From contig WGNP01000006.1 in assembly GCA_016124495.1 (NCBI GenBank), forward strand, positions 1 to 64,000: a stretch of DNA of 64,000 nt. Direction: 5' to 3'. This DNA is from Hyphomonas sp. Lineage in GTDB: Bacteria; Pseudomonadota; Alphaproteobacteria; Caulobacterales; Hyphomonadaceae. Within the stretch, counting starts at the first letter, position 1; every line of letters starts with the position of its first letter. The notes below the pieces were generated by a model. The model made no database searches. It saw only the letters and a program-made list of their open reading frames with translations, and was not told the origin of the DNA. This document shows, in pieces, positions 9,362 to 17,616 of this stretch. The position numbers were made by a program, and so were the translations under genes.

Positions 9362-9964
9362 ATGGTTGAAGAAAGAGGAGAGAAAAGAGGCCGCCGCCGC
9401 GATCGCGAGACCCCGCGCGAACGCGACAACGAGGCCTCTGAGCTCGTCGACAAGCTGGTTGGTATCAACCGCGTCGCGAAAACTGTGAAGGGTGGCAAGA
9501 ACTTCGGTTTTGCAGCCCTCGTGGTGGTCGGTGACCAGAAGGGCCGCGCCGGCTTCGGCAAGGGTAAGGCCCGTGAAGTCCCGGAAGCGATTCGCAAGGC
9601 GACCGAAGAAGCAAAGCGCAACCTCGTCCGTGTTCCGCTTCGTGAAGGCCGCACACTGCACCATGATGGCTCCGGCCGTCACGGCGCCGGCAAGGTGGTC
9701 CTGCGCGCTGCCCCTCCGGGCACGGGCGTGATCGCCGGTGGTCCGATGCGCGCCGTCATGGAAGTCCTCGGCGTCCAGGACGTCGTCGGCAAGTCGATCG
9801 GCTCGTCCAACCCCTACAACATGGTTCGCGCCACGTTTGATGCTCTCAAGGAGCAGGCAAGCCCGCGGACCGTTGCTTCCAAGCGCGGCCTCAAGGTCCA
9901 GGATGTCATCGGTCGGCGTACCGACGGTGTGTCCGAAGCCGGCATGGCCGATTCGGCGAACTGA
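9362..9964 (+). CDS. rpsE: 30S ribosomal protein S5
   Basis: The 200-residue S5 has the dsRBD-like block [20 protein letters not shown], the loop [20 protein letters not shown] and [20 protein letters not shown]5 guards decoding accuracy and the mRNA entry site. I chose the ATG at 9362, 13 bases after rplR with AAAGGAG upstream; an earlier in-frame ATG at 9326 lies inside rplR. The N-terminal 25 residues are Arg/Glu-rich and vary in the family. Confidence 0.96.
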   Translation: MVEERGEKRGRRRDRETPRERDNEASELVDKLVGINRVAKTVKGGKNFGFAALVVVGDQKGRAGFGKGKAREVPEAIRKATEEAKRNLVRVPLREGRTLHHDGSGRHGAGKVVLRAAPPGTGVIAGGPMRAVMEVLGVQDVVGKSIGSSNPYNMVRATFDALKEQASPRTVASKRGLKVQDVIGRRTDGVSEAGMADSAN

Positions 9965-9979
9965 GAAGGCGATTAAACG

Positions 9980-10165
9980 ATGGCTTCCAAAACCCTCACC
10001 GTCCGCCAGATCGGCAGCCCGATTGGCCGCAAGCCTGAACAGCGCCAGACGCTGCAGGGCCTTGGCCTGAACAAGCTTGGCCGCAGCAAGGAACTTGTCG
10101 ATACGCCTGAAGTGCGCGGCATGATCCGCAAGGTCTCCCATCTCGTGGAAGTCGTCGGCGAATAA
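9980..10165 (+). CDS. rpmD: 50S ribosomal protein L30
   Basis: The 61-residue protein has [20 protein letters not shown] and [20 protein letters not shown], the complete L30 signature. L30 is a small non-essential protein near 5S rRNA. The gene lies 15 bases after rpsE. The rplO start is 48 bases further on, with no clear terminator between. Confidence 0.95.
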   Translation: MASKTLTVRQIGSPIGRKPEQRQTLQGLGLNKLGRSKELVDTPEVRGMIRKVSHLVEVVGE

Positions 10166-10213
10166 GGCGCATCCGCGCCTGGTCCAACTTCCAGCATTCG
10201 AAAGTCCAGTGTC

Positions 10214-10693
10214 ATGAAACTCAACGATCTCTCACCCGCTGAAGGCTCCACCAAGAAGCGCATGCGCGTCGGCCGCGGCGTTGGCTCGGGCAAGGGCAAG
10301 ACGGCTGGCCGCGGCGTGAAGGGCCAGAACGCGCGTTCGGGCGTCGCTGTGAACGGCTTCGAAGGCGGCCAGATGCCGATCTACATGCGCCTTCCAAAGC
10401 GTGGTTTCACCGCGCCGAGCTCGAAGACCCATGCCTGGGTCAACCTCGGCCGGATCGCAAAAGCCGTCGAAGCGGGCAACCTTGATGCGTCGAACGTGAC
10501 CGAAGAGTCCCTTGTGGCCGCCGGTCTGGTGCGCAATGTTCGTGATGGTGTCCGTCTCCTGGCAAAGGGCGATGCCCCGAAAAAGCTGAAGATCTCTGTC
10601 ACCGGCGCTTCGAAAGCGGCCGTCGAAGCGGTCGAAAAGGCCGGCGGATCGGTCACGATCACGGGCAAAGTCAAAGACGCCGCTGCGGAATAA
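10214..10693 (+). CDS. rplO: 50S ribosomal protein L15
   Basis: The 159-residue L15 starts [20 protein letters not shown]. It has the Gly/Arg-rich N-terminal arm [19 protein letters not shown] and the [20 protein letters not shown] segment. L15 stabilises the 50S core late in assembly. No Shine-Dalgarno is obvious immediately upstream (GAAAGTCCAGTGTC), so coupling to rpmD or weak initiation is possible. Confidence 0.96.
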   Translation: MKLNDLSPAEGSTKKRMRVGRGVGSGKGKTAGRGVKGQNARSGVAVNGFEGGQMPIYMRLPKRGFTAPSSKTHAWVNLGRIAKAVEAGNLDASNVTEESLVAAGLVRNVRDGVRLLAKGDAPKKLKISVTGASKAAVEAVEKAGGSVTITGKVKDAAAE

Positions 10694-10733
10694 TCCGGGG
10701 GTTTTGCTAAACACCCCTTCACAAACCATACCT

Positions 10734-10754
10734 CGCCGCCGATCTTTGGCGGCG
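10734..10754 (+). promoter_or_regulatory. GC hairpin in the rplO-secY gap
   Basis: CGCCGCC (10734-10740), a 7-base loop and GGCGGCG (10748-10754) form a stable 7-bp hairpin inside the 90-base gap. No T-run follows, so it is not an intrinsic terminator. It could protect mRNA ends or tune read-through into secY. A second weak GGGG/CCCC pairing lies just upstream. Confidence 0.4.
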
Positions 10755-10783
10755 AACGTCTTTCAGGGAGGCTCGTGTAGCCG

Positions 10784-12136
10784 ATGGCGAATGCTGCGGA
10801 ACAAATGGCCCGCAATCTCAACTTTGGGACGTTTGCGAAAGCTAAGGACCTCCAGGCGCGGATCCTTTTCACGCTCGGCATTCTCGTCCTCTACCGGCTA
10901 GGGACGTATATCCCGCTGCCCGGCCTCGATCCGTCGCAATATGCGGCCCTGTTCGAGAGCCAGGCCGGCGGCATTCTCGGCTCGATGAACCTGTTTGCCG
11001 GCGGCGCCGTCGAGCGGATGGGCATCTTCGCCCTCAACGTCATGCCCTACATCACCGCGTCGATCATCGTGCAGATGATGACGACAGCCTCGCCCACCCT
11101 TGAGAAGCTCAAGAAGGAAGGCGAAGCGGGCCGCAAGCAGCTTAACCAGTATACCCGCTACCTGACCCTCGTGTTCGCGCTGGTGCAGTCCTTCGCCATT
11201 GCCGGCGGTCTCGCCGCTGTGCGCCTCGAAGGCATTTCGTCCTGGTTCTTCATTCTCACCGGCGTGGTCACGCTGACCGGCGGTACGATGATGCTGATGT
11301 GGATGGGTGAGCAGATTACCGCCCGCGGCATCGGCAACGGCATCTCGCTGATCATCTTCGCCGGTATCGTCGCCGAACTGCCCCGCGCCATCTACAACCT
11401 TGTGGCACAGGCGCGCACCACCTCTGTGGATATCGGCTTCGTGCTGGCCATCGCCTTTATGGTCATCGCGCTGATCGTGTTCATTGTGTTCATCGAGCGC
11501 TCGCAGCGGCGCCTGATTATCCATTATCCGAAGCGCCAGCAGAGCCAGGGCTTTGCTCAGGGCCAGCGCAGCTTCCTGCCGCTGAAGATCAACACGGCCG
11601 GTGTGATCCCGCCGATCTTCGCTTCGGCCCTGCTGATGCTGCCGATGACCGCCGTGGGCTTCCTCGGCGCTGGCGCAGCAGCCGATCCGAATGCGGCGTC
11701 CGGCATTCTGGGCTGGCTGGCGGCGAACTTCTCGCCGGGCTCCTGGACGTACATCATCACCTATGCGCTGTTGGTTGTGTTCTTCGCGTTCTTTTACACG
11801 TCGATTATGTTCAATCCGACCGAAACGGCCGACAACCTTCGCAAATACGGCGGCTTCATTCCAGGCATCCGTCCGGGCTCGAACACCGCCGCGTATATCG
11901 ACTATGTCCTGACCCGCCTGACCACCATCGGCACCGCATACCTCGTCTTCATTTGTATCCTGCCCGAACTCCTGCGCCGTTACTTTCCGCAGATCCCGTT
12001 CTATATCGGGGGAACGTCGCTGCTTATTGTCGTTTCTGTGACAATGGATACGGTGACTCAGATACAATCACACCTGATCGCCCACCAGTATGAGGGGATG
12101 ATCAAGAAGTCGAAGCTCGGGGGCAAGCGGAAGTGA
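10784..12136 (+). CDS. secY: Protein translocase subunit SecY
   Basis: The 450-residue SecY forms the protein-conducting channel of the inner membrane with SecE and SecG. Ten hydrophobic segments can be counted. The signature GTYIPLPG is at about residues 41-48, and NVMPYITASIIVQMM lies in TM2 near the plug. The basic cytoplasmic loops carry KRQQSQGFAQGQ and NPTETADNLRKYGGFIPGIR. The start MANAAEQMARNLNFGTFAKA is typical of alphaproteobacteria. The TGA overlaps the GTG start of adk by four bases. Confidence 0.97.
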   Translation: MANAAEQMARNLNFGTFAKAKDLQARILFTLGILVLYRLGTYIPLPGLDPSQYAALFESQAGGILGSMNLFAGGAVERMGIFALNVMPYITASIIVQMMTTASPTLEKLKKEGEAGRKQLNQYTRYLTLVFALVQSFAIAGGLAAVRLEGISSWFFILTGVVTLTGGTMMLMWMGEQITARGIGNGISLIIFAGIVAELPRAIYNLVAQARTTSVDIGFVLAIAFMVIALIVFIVFIERSQRRLIIHYPKRQQSQGFAQGQRSFLPLKINTAGVIPPIFASALLMLPMTAVGFLGAGAAADPNAASGILGWLAANFSPGSWTYIITYALLVVFFAFFYTSIMFNPTETADNLRKYGGFIPGIRPGSNTAAYIDYVLTRLTTIGTAYLVFICILPELLRRYFPQIPFYIGGTSLLIVVSVTMDTVTQIQSHLIAHQYEGMIKKSKLGGKRK

Positions 12137-12702
12137 ATTTGATCCTGTTTGGGCCGCCTGCGGCCGGTAAGGGCACTCAGGCCAAGCGGCTGGTCGAACA
12201 GCGCGGTTTCATTCAGCTTTCCACCGGCGACATGCTGCGTGCGGCCCGTGCCTCCGGTTCCGACCTCGGCAGGCGTGTGGCACAGATCATGGACGAGGGC
12301 GGCCTCGTTTCCGACCAGATCGTGATTGACCTGATCGATGAACAATTGACAGCCCGCGCCGGTGCGCCGGGCTTCATTTTTGACGGCTTCCCGAGAACTA
12401 TGGGACAGGCCGAAGCCCTGGACAGCCTGCTGCAATCGCGGGGCGAGCGGGTCAATCTGGTGATCCGGATGCGAGTGGACGATGAACGCCTGCTCGCCCG
12501 CGTCACCAAGCGTTTCGAGGAACAGGGAAGGGCGGACGACAATCCGGCCACTTTCTCCCGCCGTCTCGAGCGTTATTACGAAGATACTGCCCCGCTGGTG
12601 CCGCTGTATGCGGAACGCGGCGTTCTCGTTGAAGTCGACGGGATGGGCTCAATCGAAGCTGTGGCCGCATCGATTGATGCGGCTCTGAAACAATCGGCCT
12701 GA
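12133..12702 (+). CDS. adk: Adenylate kinase (short form)
   Basis: The 189-residue enzyme interconverts ATP + AMP and 2 ADP. The P-loop FGPPAAGKGTQ is at residues 6-16, the AMP-site motif STGDMLRAA at about 30-38 and DGFPRT at about 83-88. The LID domain is reduced to a short loop (RFEEQGRADDNP), as in other alphaproteobacterial short kinases. Start is GTG, overlapping the secY stop. Linkage secY-adk is conserved across bacteria. Confidence 0.96.
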   Translation: MNLILFGPPAAGKGTQAKRLVEQRGFIQLSTGDMLRAARASGSDLGRRVAQIMDEGGLVSDQIVIDLIDEQLTARAGAPGFIFDGFPRTMGQAEALDSLLQSRGERVNLVIRMRVDDERLLARVTKRFEEQGRADDNPATFSRRLERYYEDTAPLVPLYAERGVLVEVDGMGSIEAVAASIDAALKQSA

Positions 12703-12719
12703 ACCGCACAGTTCTTCTG

Positions 12720-12747
12720 TTGACGGGCGAAAAAGCGTGGCTATAAG
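12720..12747 (+). promoter_or_regulatory. Sigma-70 type promoter of the alpha operon
   Basis: TTGACG (12720-12725), a 16-base spacer and TATAAG (12742-12747) form a near-consensus promoter in the 149-base gap between adk and rpsM. Transcription would start near 12754 and give a leader of about 98 bases. It lets rpsM-rpsK-rpoA-rplQ be expressed independently of the upstream cluster. Confidence 0.75.
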
Positions 12748-12779
12748 CCTCGTTTCTTAGCTTCAGGCTTAACCGCCGG

Positions 12780-12814
12780 TGCGCGCGACGGGCCCTTTGC
12801 CCGGCTGGCGCGCA
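12780..12814 (+). promoter_or_regulatory. Stem-loop in the alpha operon leader
   Basis: TGCGCGC (12780-12786) pairs with GCGCGCA (12808-12814), and inside it CGGGC (12789-12793) pairs with GCCCG (12799-12803). The result is a long two-part hairpin in the rpsM 5' leader, 37 bases before the TTG start. In Escherichia coli the alpha leader pseudoknot binds S4. Here rpsD is not in the operon, so the ligand, if any, is unknown. Confidence 0.45.
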
Positions 12815-12851
12815 TTTCATGTTTGAACAACCCGCTTGAGGAGAAACGGCT

Positions 12852-13220
12852 TTGGCCCGTATTGCAGGCGTCAACATCCCGACGAATAAGCGCGTCATCA
12901 TAGCGCTGCGCTACATTCATGGTATCGGCCCGTCCTTTGCGAAGGAAATCTGCGAGAAGGTCGGCGTCGAGGAATCGCGCCGGGTGAACCAGCTGACCGA
13001 CGCCGAGGTCATCAAGATCCGTGAAACGATCGATGCCGGCTACATGGTCGAGGGCGACCTTCGACGCGACACGTCGATGAACATCAAGCGCCTGATGGAC
13101 CTCGGTTGCTACCGTGGCCTGCGTCACCGCAAGAAGCTCCCGGTCCGCGGTCAGCGGACCCACACCAACGCCCGTACCCGCAAGGGCCCGGCGAAGCCGA
13201 TCGCCGGCAAGAAGAAATAG
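12852..13220 (+). CDS. rpsM: 30S ribosomal protein S13
   Basis: The 122-residue S13 starts at a TTG codon. Translation gives (M)[20 protein letters not shown], exactly the family N-terminus, and no ATG is better placed. GAGGAG lies nine bases upstream of the TTG. The C-terminal [20 protein letters not shown] binds 16S rRNA and tRNA. The alpha operon begins here. The small rpmJ (L36) gene often found just upstream in other phyla is absent. Confidence 0.95.
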   Translation: MARIAGVNIPTNKRVIIALRYIHGIGPSFAKEICEKVGVEESRRVNQLTDAEVIKIRETIDAGYMVEGDLRRDTSMNIKRLMDLGCYRGLRHRKKLPVRGQRTHTNARTRKGPAKPIAGKKK

Positions 13221-13232
13221 GACTGAGATTCC

Positions 13233-13622
13233 ATGGCCCGCGAAGCTAACCGTATCCGCCGCCGCGAACGCAAGAACATCACCTCGGGTGTCGTTCATGT
13301 GAACTCGAGCTTCAACAACACGATGGTCACCATCACCGATGCCCAGGGCAACACGATTTCCTGGTCTTCCTCGGGCGTGATGGACTTCAAAGGCTCACGC
13401 AAGTCGACGCCCTACGCCGCCCAGATGGCTGCCGAGGACGCTGCGAAGAAAGCCAAGGAGCATGGCCTCCAGACGGTTGAAGTGCGCGTGCGTGGTCCCG
13501 GTTCGGGCCGTGAGAGCGCGCTGCGCGCCCTGCAGGCTGCCGGCCTGACGGTCACCGCGATCAACGACACGACGCCGATCCCGCACAATGGCTGCCGCCC
13601 GCCGAAGCGCCGCCGCGTCTAG
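13233..13622 (+). CDS. rpsK: 30S ribosomal protein S11
   Basis: The 129-residue S11 starts [20 protein letters not shown]. It contains the family signature [19 protein letters not shown] and ends [12 protein letters not shown]11 forms the platform cleft near the mRNA exit. It follows rpsM by 12 bases. A 62-base gap separates it from rpoA. Confidence 0.97.
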   Translation: MAREANRIRRRERKNITSGVVHVNSSFNNTMVTITDAQGNTISWSSSGVMDFKGSRKSTPYAAQMAAEDAAKKAKEHGLQTVEVRVRGPGSGRESALRALQAAGLTVTAINDTTPIPHNGCRPPKRRRV

Positions 13623-13684
13623 TACACGAATACCCCCGGGCTGCGCCTTGCATGGCGCGGCCATTCCTTTTCTGAGGAAACCAG

Positions 13685-14713
13685 ATGACCAACGTGAATG
13701 ACCGTAACTGGAAAGTGCTGATCCGTCCGAACCGCCCTGTCGTCCAGGCTGGCTACGACTCCAAGCGCAAGGCAAAGCTTGTCGTCGAGCCGCTCGAGCG
13801 CGGATATGGCACGACGCTCGGTAACGCGCTTCGCCGCGTGCTGCTGTCCTCGCTGCAGGGCGCTGCCATCATCGGTGTCCAGATCGACGGCGTCGTGCAC
13901 GAGTTCTCGGCCATCCCGGGCGTGCGCGAAGACGTCACCACGATCGTGCTGAACCTGAAGCAGGTCGCCATCTTCATGGAATCGGAAACGCCGAAGCGCA
14001 TGGTGCTTCGTGCGAAAGGTCCGGGCGAAGTCAAAGCCGGCCAGATCGAGACGTCGGGCGACGTGAAAATCCTGAACCCTGACCATGTGATCTGCACGCT
14101 CGACGGCAACTCTGAAGTTCGCATGGAATTCACGATTGCGACCGGCAAGGGCTACGTGGCCGCTGATTCGCACCGTCCGGAAGATGCCCCGATCGGGTAT
14201 ATCCCCATTGACGCGATCTACTCGCCGGTCCGCCGCGTGGGCTACCAGGTCGAAGACACGCGCGAAGGCACGGTTCTCGACTATGACAAGCTGACACTCG
14301 ACGTTGAAACTGATGGTTCGGTCTCGCCGGAAGACGCCGTGGCGTACGCCGCGCGCATCCTGCAGGACCAGCTCCAGCTCTTCATCAACTTCGAAGAGCC
14401 GACGCTGGAAGCTGGCGGTTCGGCCGACGAAACCGATCTTGGTTTCAACCCGGTCCTTCTTAAGAAGGTCGACGAGCTCGAGCTGTCCGTGCGTTCAGCA
14501 AACTGCCTGAAGAACGACAACATCGTTTACATCGGCGACCTGATCCAGAAGTCGGAAGCGGAAATGCTCCGTACCCCGAACTTCGGCCGCAAGTCACTGA
14601 ACGAGATCAAGGAAGTTCTCGCCGGCATGGGCCTGCATCTCGGCATGGAAGTGCCGGACTGGCCGCCCGAGGACATCGAAGGCCTCGCCAAGAAATACGA
14701 CGATCACATCTAG
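13685..14713 (+). CDS. rpoA: RNA polymerase subunit alpha
   Basis: The 342-residue alpha subunit has the N-terminal assembly domain (about 1-235), including [21 protein letters not shown] linker follows, then the C-terminal domain (about 255-342) with [19 protein letters not shown], which contacts UP elements and activators. The tail beyond the CTD ([16 protein letters not shown]) is somewhat long, as in other alphaproteobacteria. A GAGGAAACC ribosome-binding site precedes the ATG. Confidence 0.97.
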   Translation: MTNVNDRNWKVLIRPNRPVVQAGYDSKRKAKLVVEPLERGYGTTLGNALRRVLLSSLQGAAIIGVQIDGVVHEFSAIPGVREDVTTIVLNLKQVAIFMESETPKRMVLRAKGPGEVKAGQIETSGDVKILNPDHVICTLDGNSEVRMEFTIATGKGYVAADSHRPEDAPIGYIPIDAIYSPVRRVGYQVEDTREGTVLDYDKLTLDVETDGSVSPEDAVAYAARILQDQLQLFINFEEPTLEAGGSADETDLGFNPVLLKKVDELELSVRSANCLKNDNIVYIGDLIQKSEAEMLRTPNFGRKSLNEIKEVLAGMGLHLGMEVPDWPPEDIEGLAKKYDDHI

Positions 14714-14760
14714 CCCAGGATACATGACCGGGGGCTGACCACCTCGGAAGGAACAACGCC

Positions 14761-15183
14761 ATGCGCCACCAGATTGCACACCGCAAGCTCAACAAGACCT
14801 CCTCGCACCGCAAGGCGATGTTCGCCAACATGGCCGCGAGCCTGATCGAGCACGAGCAGATCGTCACCACCTTGCCGAAAGCCAAGGAAATGGCACCAAT
14901 CATGGACAAGCTCGTCACCCTTGCGAAGAAGGGCGACCTGGCTGCACGCCGTTCGGCCCTCTCGACCGTCCGCAACGAAGATGCTGTGCGGAAGCTGTTC
15001 GCGGTCATGGGCGAGCGCTACAAGGACCGCAACGGCGGCTACACCCGCGTCCTGAAAGCCGGCTTCCGCCAGGGCGACAATGCCCCGATCGCCGTGCTCG
15101 AACTCGTTGACCGCGACCCGGAAGCCCGCGGCGCCGCCGACAAGGCCCGCCATGCGGCCGAACTCGAAGCCGCTGACGAATAG
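14761..15183 (+). CDS. rplQ: 50S ribosomal protein L17
   Basis: The 140-residue L17 starts [20 protein letters not shown] and has the [20 protein letters not shown] core. It sits at the tunnel exit side of the 50S. The acidic/alanine-rich C-terminal tail is ordinary for alphaproteobacteria. GGAAGGA precedes the start. It is the last gene of the alpha operon and is followed by a strong terminator. Confidence 0.97.
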   Translation: MRHQIAHRKLNKTSSHRKAMFANMAASLIEHEQIVTTLPKAKEMAPIMDKLVTLAKKGDLAARRSALSTVRNEDAVRKLFAVMGERYKDRNGGYTRVLKAGFRQGDNAPIAVLELVDRDPEARGAADKARHAAELEAADE

Positions 15184-15201
15184 TCTCTCCGGCAACGGAT
15201 C

Positions 15202-15238
15202 AAAAAGCCCGGACCTCACGGTCCGGGTTTTTTTGTTT
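15202..15238 (+). terminator. Rho-independent terminator of the alpha operon
   Basis: CCCGGACC (15208-15215), a TCAC loop and GGTCCGGG (15220-15227) are followed by seven Ts, a G and four more Ts. This is a textbook intrinsic terminator about 25 bases after the rplQ stop. Confidence 0.95.
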
Positions 15239-15250
15239 TCGGGGACGCGC

Positions 15251-15279
15251 TTGACAGAATGTCGCAGTCCGGATTATAC
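15251..15279 (+). promoter_or_regulatory. Strong sigma-70 type promoter
   Basis: A perfect TTGACA (15251-15256), a 17-base spacer and TTATAC (15274-15279) make the best promoter in the window. Start of transcription would be near 15286, leaving about 210 bases before the next good gene start at 15498. Promoters this strong usually serve stable RNAs or abundant mRNAs. Confidence 0.75.
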
Positions 15280-15284
15280 GCCCG

Positions 15285-15480
15285 CCTCCGAACCGGAATC
15301 CATCCGTGTCCGGATCACCTGAAGAGCCGCACATGAAGCAGTCACATCGAGAACCTGGCTGCTCCCTGCCATTGCGGGGAGCGTGTTACGCGTCCCCGGG
15401 CTTTTGCCGGTAAGCGCCTGACCTCGCACTGAAACAGTTCAACGCTGCATTCGCACGCACCCCGTGCGTGCGTCTGCGGT
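15285..15480 (+). ncRNA. Candidate structured RNA or long leader
   Basis: The interval between the strong promoter and the PcfJ-like gene is rich in inverted repeats. GCTCCC pairs with GGGAGC around 15361-15382. CCGG pairs with CCGG around a short loop near 15396-15410. Near 15449-15469 CGCACGCAC and GTGCGTGCG form a perfect 9-bp hairpin with a 3-base loop. CGAG near 15349 could pair with CTCG near 15423 to enclose the middle. No T-run follows the last hairpin. I do not recognise SRP RNA, RNase P RNA, tmRNA or a tRNA in it. It could be a small RNA or the regulated leader of the next gene. Confidence 0.35.
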
Positions 15481-15497
15481 TTGAAAGGAGGAGGATC

Positions 15498-16562
15498 ATG
15501 GGCACGCCCATGACCCAGCCGGCGGCTGTGGACATTCGTTCGGCATCGGCGTCTACGCCCCTGCTGGCTTTCCTTGCGGGAGGCCATGCGGCGGCGATTG
15601 CCCGCATCTGGCCGGCGCCGCACGAGGACTTCCTCGCGCTGCCGGCGGCGCGGCGGCATGCGGCGGCCATTCTCGCAGGCCGCAGTGCGCACCCAGGCCC
15701 GTACATCGCGTGGATGGTGGAACGCGCCCGTGACGCGGATCTTGCCGCCGAACTCTTCGGCCGCGATCCGCCGGGCGGGCTGATGAAAGCGTTCGGCCGT
15801 CTGGGCGAAGTGCTGTGGCGGGGTGAGGAATATGTCCGGCTTCTCGACCTGTTCGGTGAGCCGGCGGCCCGCATCCTGATCCGCCACATGAAAGCGCTGC
15901 GACCGGAAACGCTCGGCATCATTGCGGCGCTGCCGGCGCCGCTGCGTCAGGCCCCGATTATCACCCTTCTGGGTACGGATGATCTGGCCGTCGCCGATCT
16001 TGCTGCGGCATTTGCCGTCGCGCTCCGTATCCGCGGGGCGGCGGCCGGGCCCGGCATCGCGCAGCGTCTGGGCCGTGCGGTCTCGCCGGGCGCACTGTTC
16101 GGGATGGCGCGGGACGTGATCCAGCCGCCGGATTTCGGTCCGGGCGGCGCGGCGCCGGCGCTTCCGGCTCCGTTCCAGCCGGTGCGGCAGTTGGAGGCGC
16201 TCAGCAAGACAGCGCTGGAGCTCCGTAACTGCTTGCGTGACTACGTTGCCGACCTCGCGGCTGGCTGCATGGCGGTCTACGTCTGGCGCGGTGAGGGCGG
16301 ACCTGCGGCCGTTGCGCTGCGGCTCGATCCCGCCGGCTGGCGCCTCGCCGACGCGCGCGGCCGGGATAACGTGGACCTGCCGGACGAGGCCCTGATGGCC
16401 ATCGTCTCGGCAGTCCAGGTGGCGGGTGTGCGCACCGGCGAATCCTGGGGCTGGCTGCACCGCCGGCTTGAGGGCCGCGCCTGTGACGCGCCCGCCGCGC
16501 CAGGCCCCATTCCGGCCGCCGACTGGCGCGCCGGGCTGGGTCTCGGAAACATCTGGGACTGA
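15498..16562 (+). CDS. PcfJ-like domain protein
   Basis: The 354-residue protein is mostly Ala/Arg/Leu-rich helix. Its C-terminal third (about residues 235-320) looks like the PcfJ-like domain. ALSKTALELRNCLRDYVADL with Cys245 corresponds to the family's H/N-C-V-x-x-Y block. It is followed by two strand blocks and WRLADARGRDNVDLPDEAL, which resembles the family's QARGxxN-P ending. The function of such chromosomal PcfJ-like proteins is unknown; the founding member is encoded on a conjugative plasmid. The ATG at 15498 is chosen for the excellent GGAGGAGG upstream; an earlier in-frame ATG at 15468 lacks one. A promoter and leader precede it and a terminator follows, so it is probably monocistronic. 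The family assignment is by eye and moderate. Confidence 0.6.
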   Translation: MGTPMTQPAAVDIRSASASTPLLAFLAGGHAAAIARIWPAPHEDFLALPAARRHAAAILAGRSAHPGPYIAWMVERARDADLAAELFGRDPPGGLMKAFGRLGEVLWRGEEYVRLLDLFGEPAARILIRHMKALRPETLGIIAALPAPLRQAPIITLLGTDDLAVADLAAAFAVALRIRGAAAGPGIAQRLGRAVSPGALFGMARDVIQPPDFGPGGAAPALPAPFQPVRQLEALSKTALELRNCLRDYVADLAAGCMAVYVWRGEGGPAAVALRLDPAGWRLADARGRDNVDLPDEALMAIVSAVQVAGVRTGESWGWLHRRLEGRACDAPAAPGPIPAADWRAGLGLGNIWD

Positions 16563-16576
16563 GCGGTGACAGGGCA

Positions 16577-16614
16577 GGGAGCCCCGGGCGGAAACGTCCG
16601 GGGCTCTTTGCTTT
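16577..16614 (+). terminator. Rho-independent terminator with GAAA tetraloop
   Basis: GCCCCGGGCG (16581-16590) pairs with CGTCCGGGGC (16595-16604), including one G-T pair, around a GAAA loop. TCTTTGCTTT follows. It starts about 18 bases after the PcfJ-like gene stop. Confidence 0.85.
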
Positions 16615-16663
16615 GCAGGGCCGGAAATCCGGGTTATTCTCCCGCCAAACGGGAGGAAACCAC

Positions 16664-17260
16664 ATGGCAGACGGCCAGAAGATCGAAGAGCAAGCCAAGT
16701 TCCGCGAAATGCTGGAAGGCTCGAAGGAAGACTGGGACATCATTGCCGAGCACTCCAGGCATTTCAACAAAGGCCTCGCCAGGCGCGTCCTTGACCATCT
16801 GAAGCTGCTGGACGGCGACTATGGCGGCTTCCCGGTCGACCGGCTGACGCACTCGCTGCAGACGGCCACGCGCGCGCACCGCGACGGGCGTGATGAGGAA
16901 TACGTTGTCTGCGCGCTGCTGCACGATATCGGCGACACGCTTGGCAGCTTCAACCATCCGGACGTCGCCGCTGCGATCCTGAAACCCTTCGTGTCGGAAG
17001 CCAACCACTGGATGGTCGCCAACCACGGCATGTTCCAGGGTTATTATTTCTTTCACCATCTCGGCCTTGACCGGAACATGCGTGACCAGTTCCGCGACAA
17101 TCCGTACTTCGAATACTGCGCGCAGTTCTGCCATCTCTACGACCAGTCGGCTTTCGATCCGGAGTACCAGAGCGAGCCGCTCGAATTCTTCGCACCGATG
17201 GTCGAGCGCCTGTTCGCGATGCCGAAGAACTCCATGTACCTCCGGAAAACCGAAGCCTGA
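16664..17260 (+). CDS. HD-domain protein of the PhnZ-like oxygenase group
   Basis: The 198-residue soluble protein has an HD-type metal site: His63, His87-Asp88 (in LLHDIGD), His115, His121 and a late Asp in HLYDQSAFD. The 24-residue spacing from His63 to His87-Asp88 is the same as between His34 and His58-Asp59 of PhnZ, the mixed-valent di-iron oxygenase of phosphonate breakdown (from memory of that family). The block YGGFPVDRLTHSLQTA parallels the PhnZ lid. Tyr53 is kept, but the glutamate three residues later is Phe56. It may therefore act on a different substrate or be a hydrolase. The ATG at 16664 has GGGAGGAAA upstream. No phosphonate genes are nearby. A small membrane protein follows 23 bases later. 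Confidence 0.75.
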   Translation: MADGQKIEEQAKFREMLEGSKEDWDIIAEHSRHFNKGLARRVLDHLKLLDGDYGGFPVDRLTHSLQTATRAHRDGRDEEYVVCALLHDIGDTLGSFNHPDVAAAILKPFVSEANHWMVANHGMFQGYYFFHHLGLDRNMRDQFRDNPYFEYCAQFCHLYDQSAFDPEYQSEPLEFFAPMVERLFAMPKNSMYLRKTEA

Positions 17261-17283
17261 CCTGAAAGCCTGGCGGAGACCGG

Positions 17284-17550
17284 ATGCTGAAATTTCTCAT
17301 CTTCGTCCTGCTCGTCATCGGCGTCATCGCGTTTTTCGCCATGCGGCAGACGCCCAAACGCCCGCCGCGTGACTGGCGCCATGGCGGAGATGACGGCGGC
17401 CCTGTGCCGCCGATGATCCACATCGGATCCGACACCAGCCGCAAGCCCGGAAACGACACCGGGTCAGGCGATGCCGGAAAACCGGTCAAGGCGGAAGCGG
17501 CTGCGCCGGACAGCAACGGCGGCGGCGGAGATGGCGGAGGCGGCGACTAG
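17284..17550 (+). CDS. Small single-pass membrane protein, Gly/Asp-rich tail
   Basis: The 88-residue protein starts with one strong transmembrane helix (about residues 2-20, LKFLIFVLLVIGVIAFFAM). A basic patch and a low-complexity polar tail ending in GGGGDGGGGD follow. I do not recognise the family. The helix lacks a signal-peptidase motif, so the protein is probably anchored. It lies 23 bases downstream of the HD-domain gene with GGAG upstream, and the two probably share a transcript. Confidence 0.65.
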   Translation: MLKFLIFVLLVIGVIAFFAMRQTPKRPPRDWRHGGDDGGPVPPMIHIGSDTSRKPGNDTGSGDAGKPVKAEAAAPDSNGGGGDGGGGD

Positions 17551-17616
17551 CGCGCCATTCCTGTTACCTCCACCTTTGGAAGTTCCCCAGCCTAAGCCCG
17601 GAATTCAAACTGGACT

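Noticed and set aside
10695-10720. Intrinsic terminator between rplO and secY
   Set aside because: A GGGG/CCCC pairing exists, but the stem is four base pairs and no T-run follows. secY and adk are expected to be read from the ribosomal transcript.
15333-15413. A 26-codon frame in the structured leader before the PcfJ-like gene
   Set aside because: It could be a leader peptide, but it has no good Shine-Dalgarno and its codons overlap the hairpins, so structure explains the sequence better.
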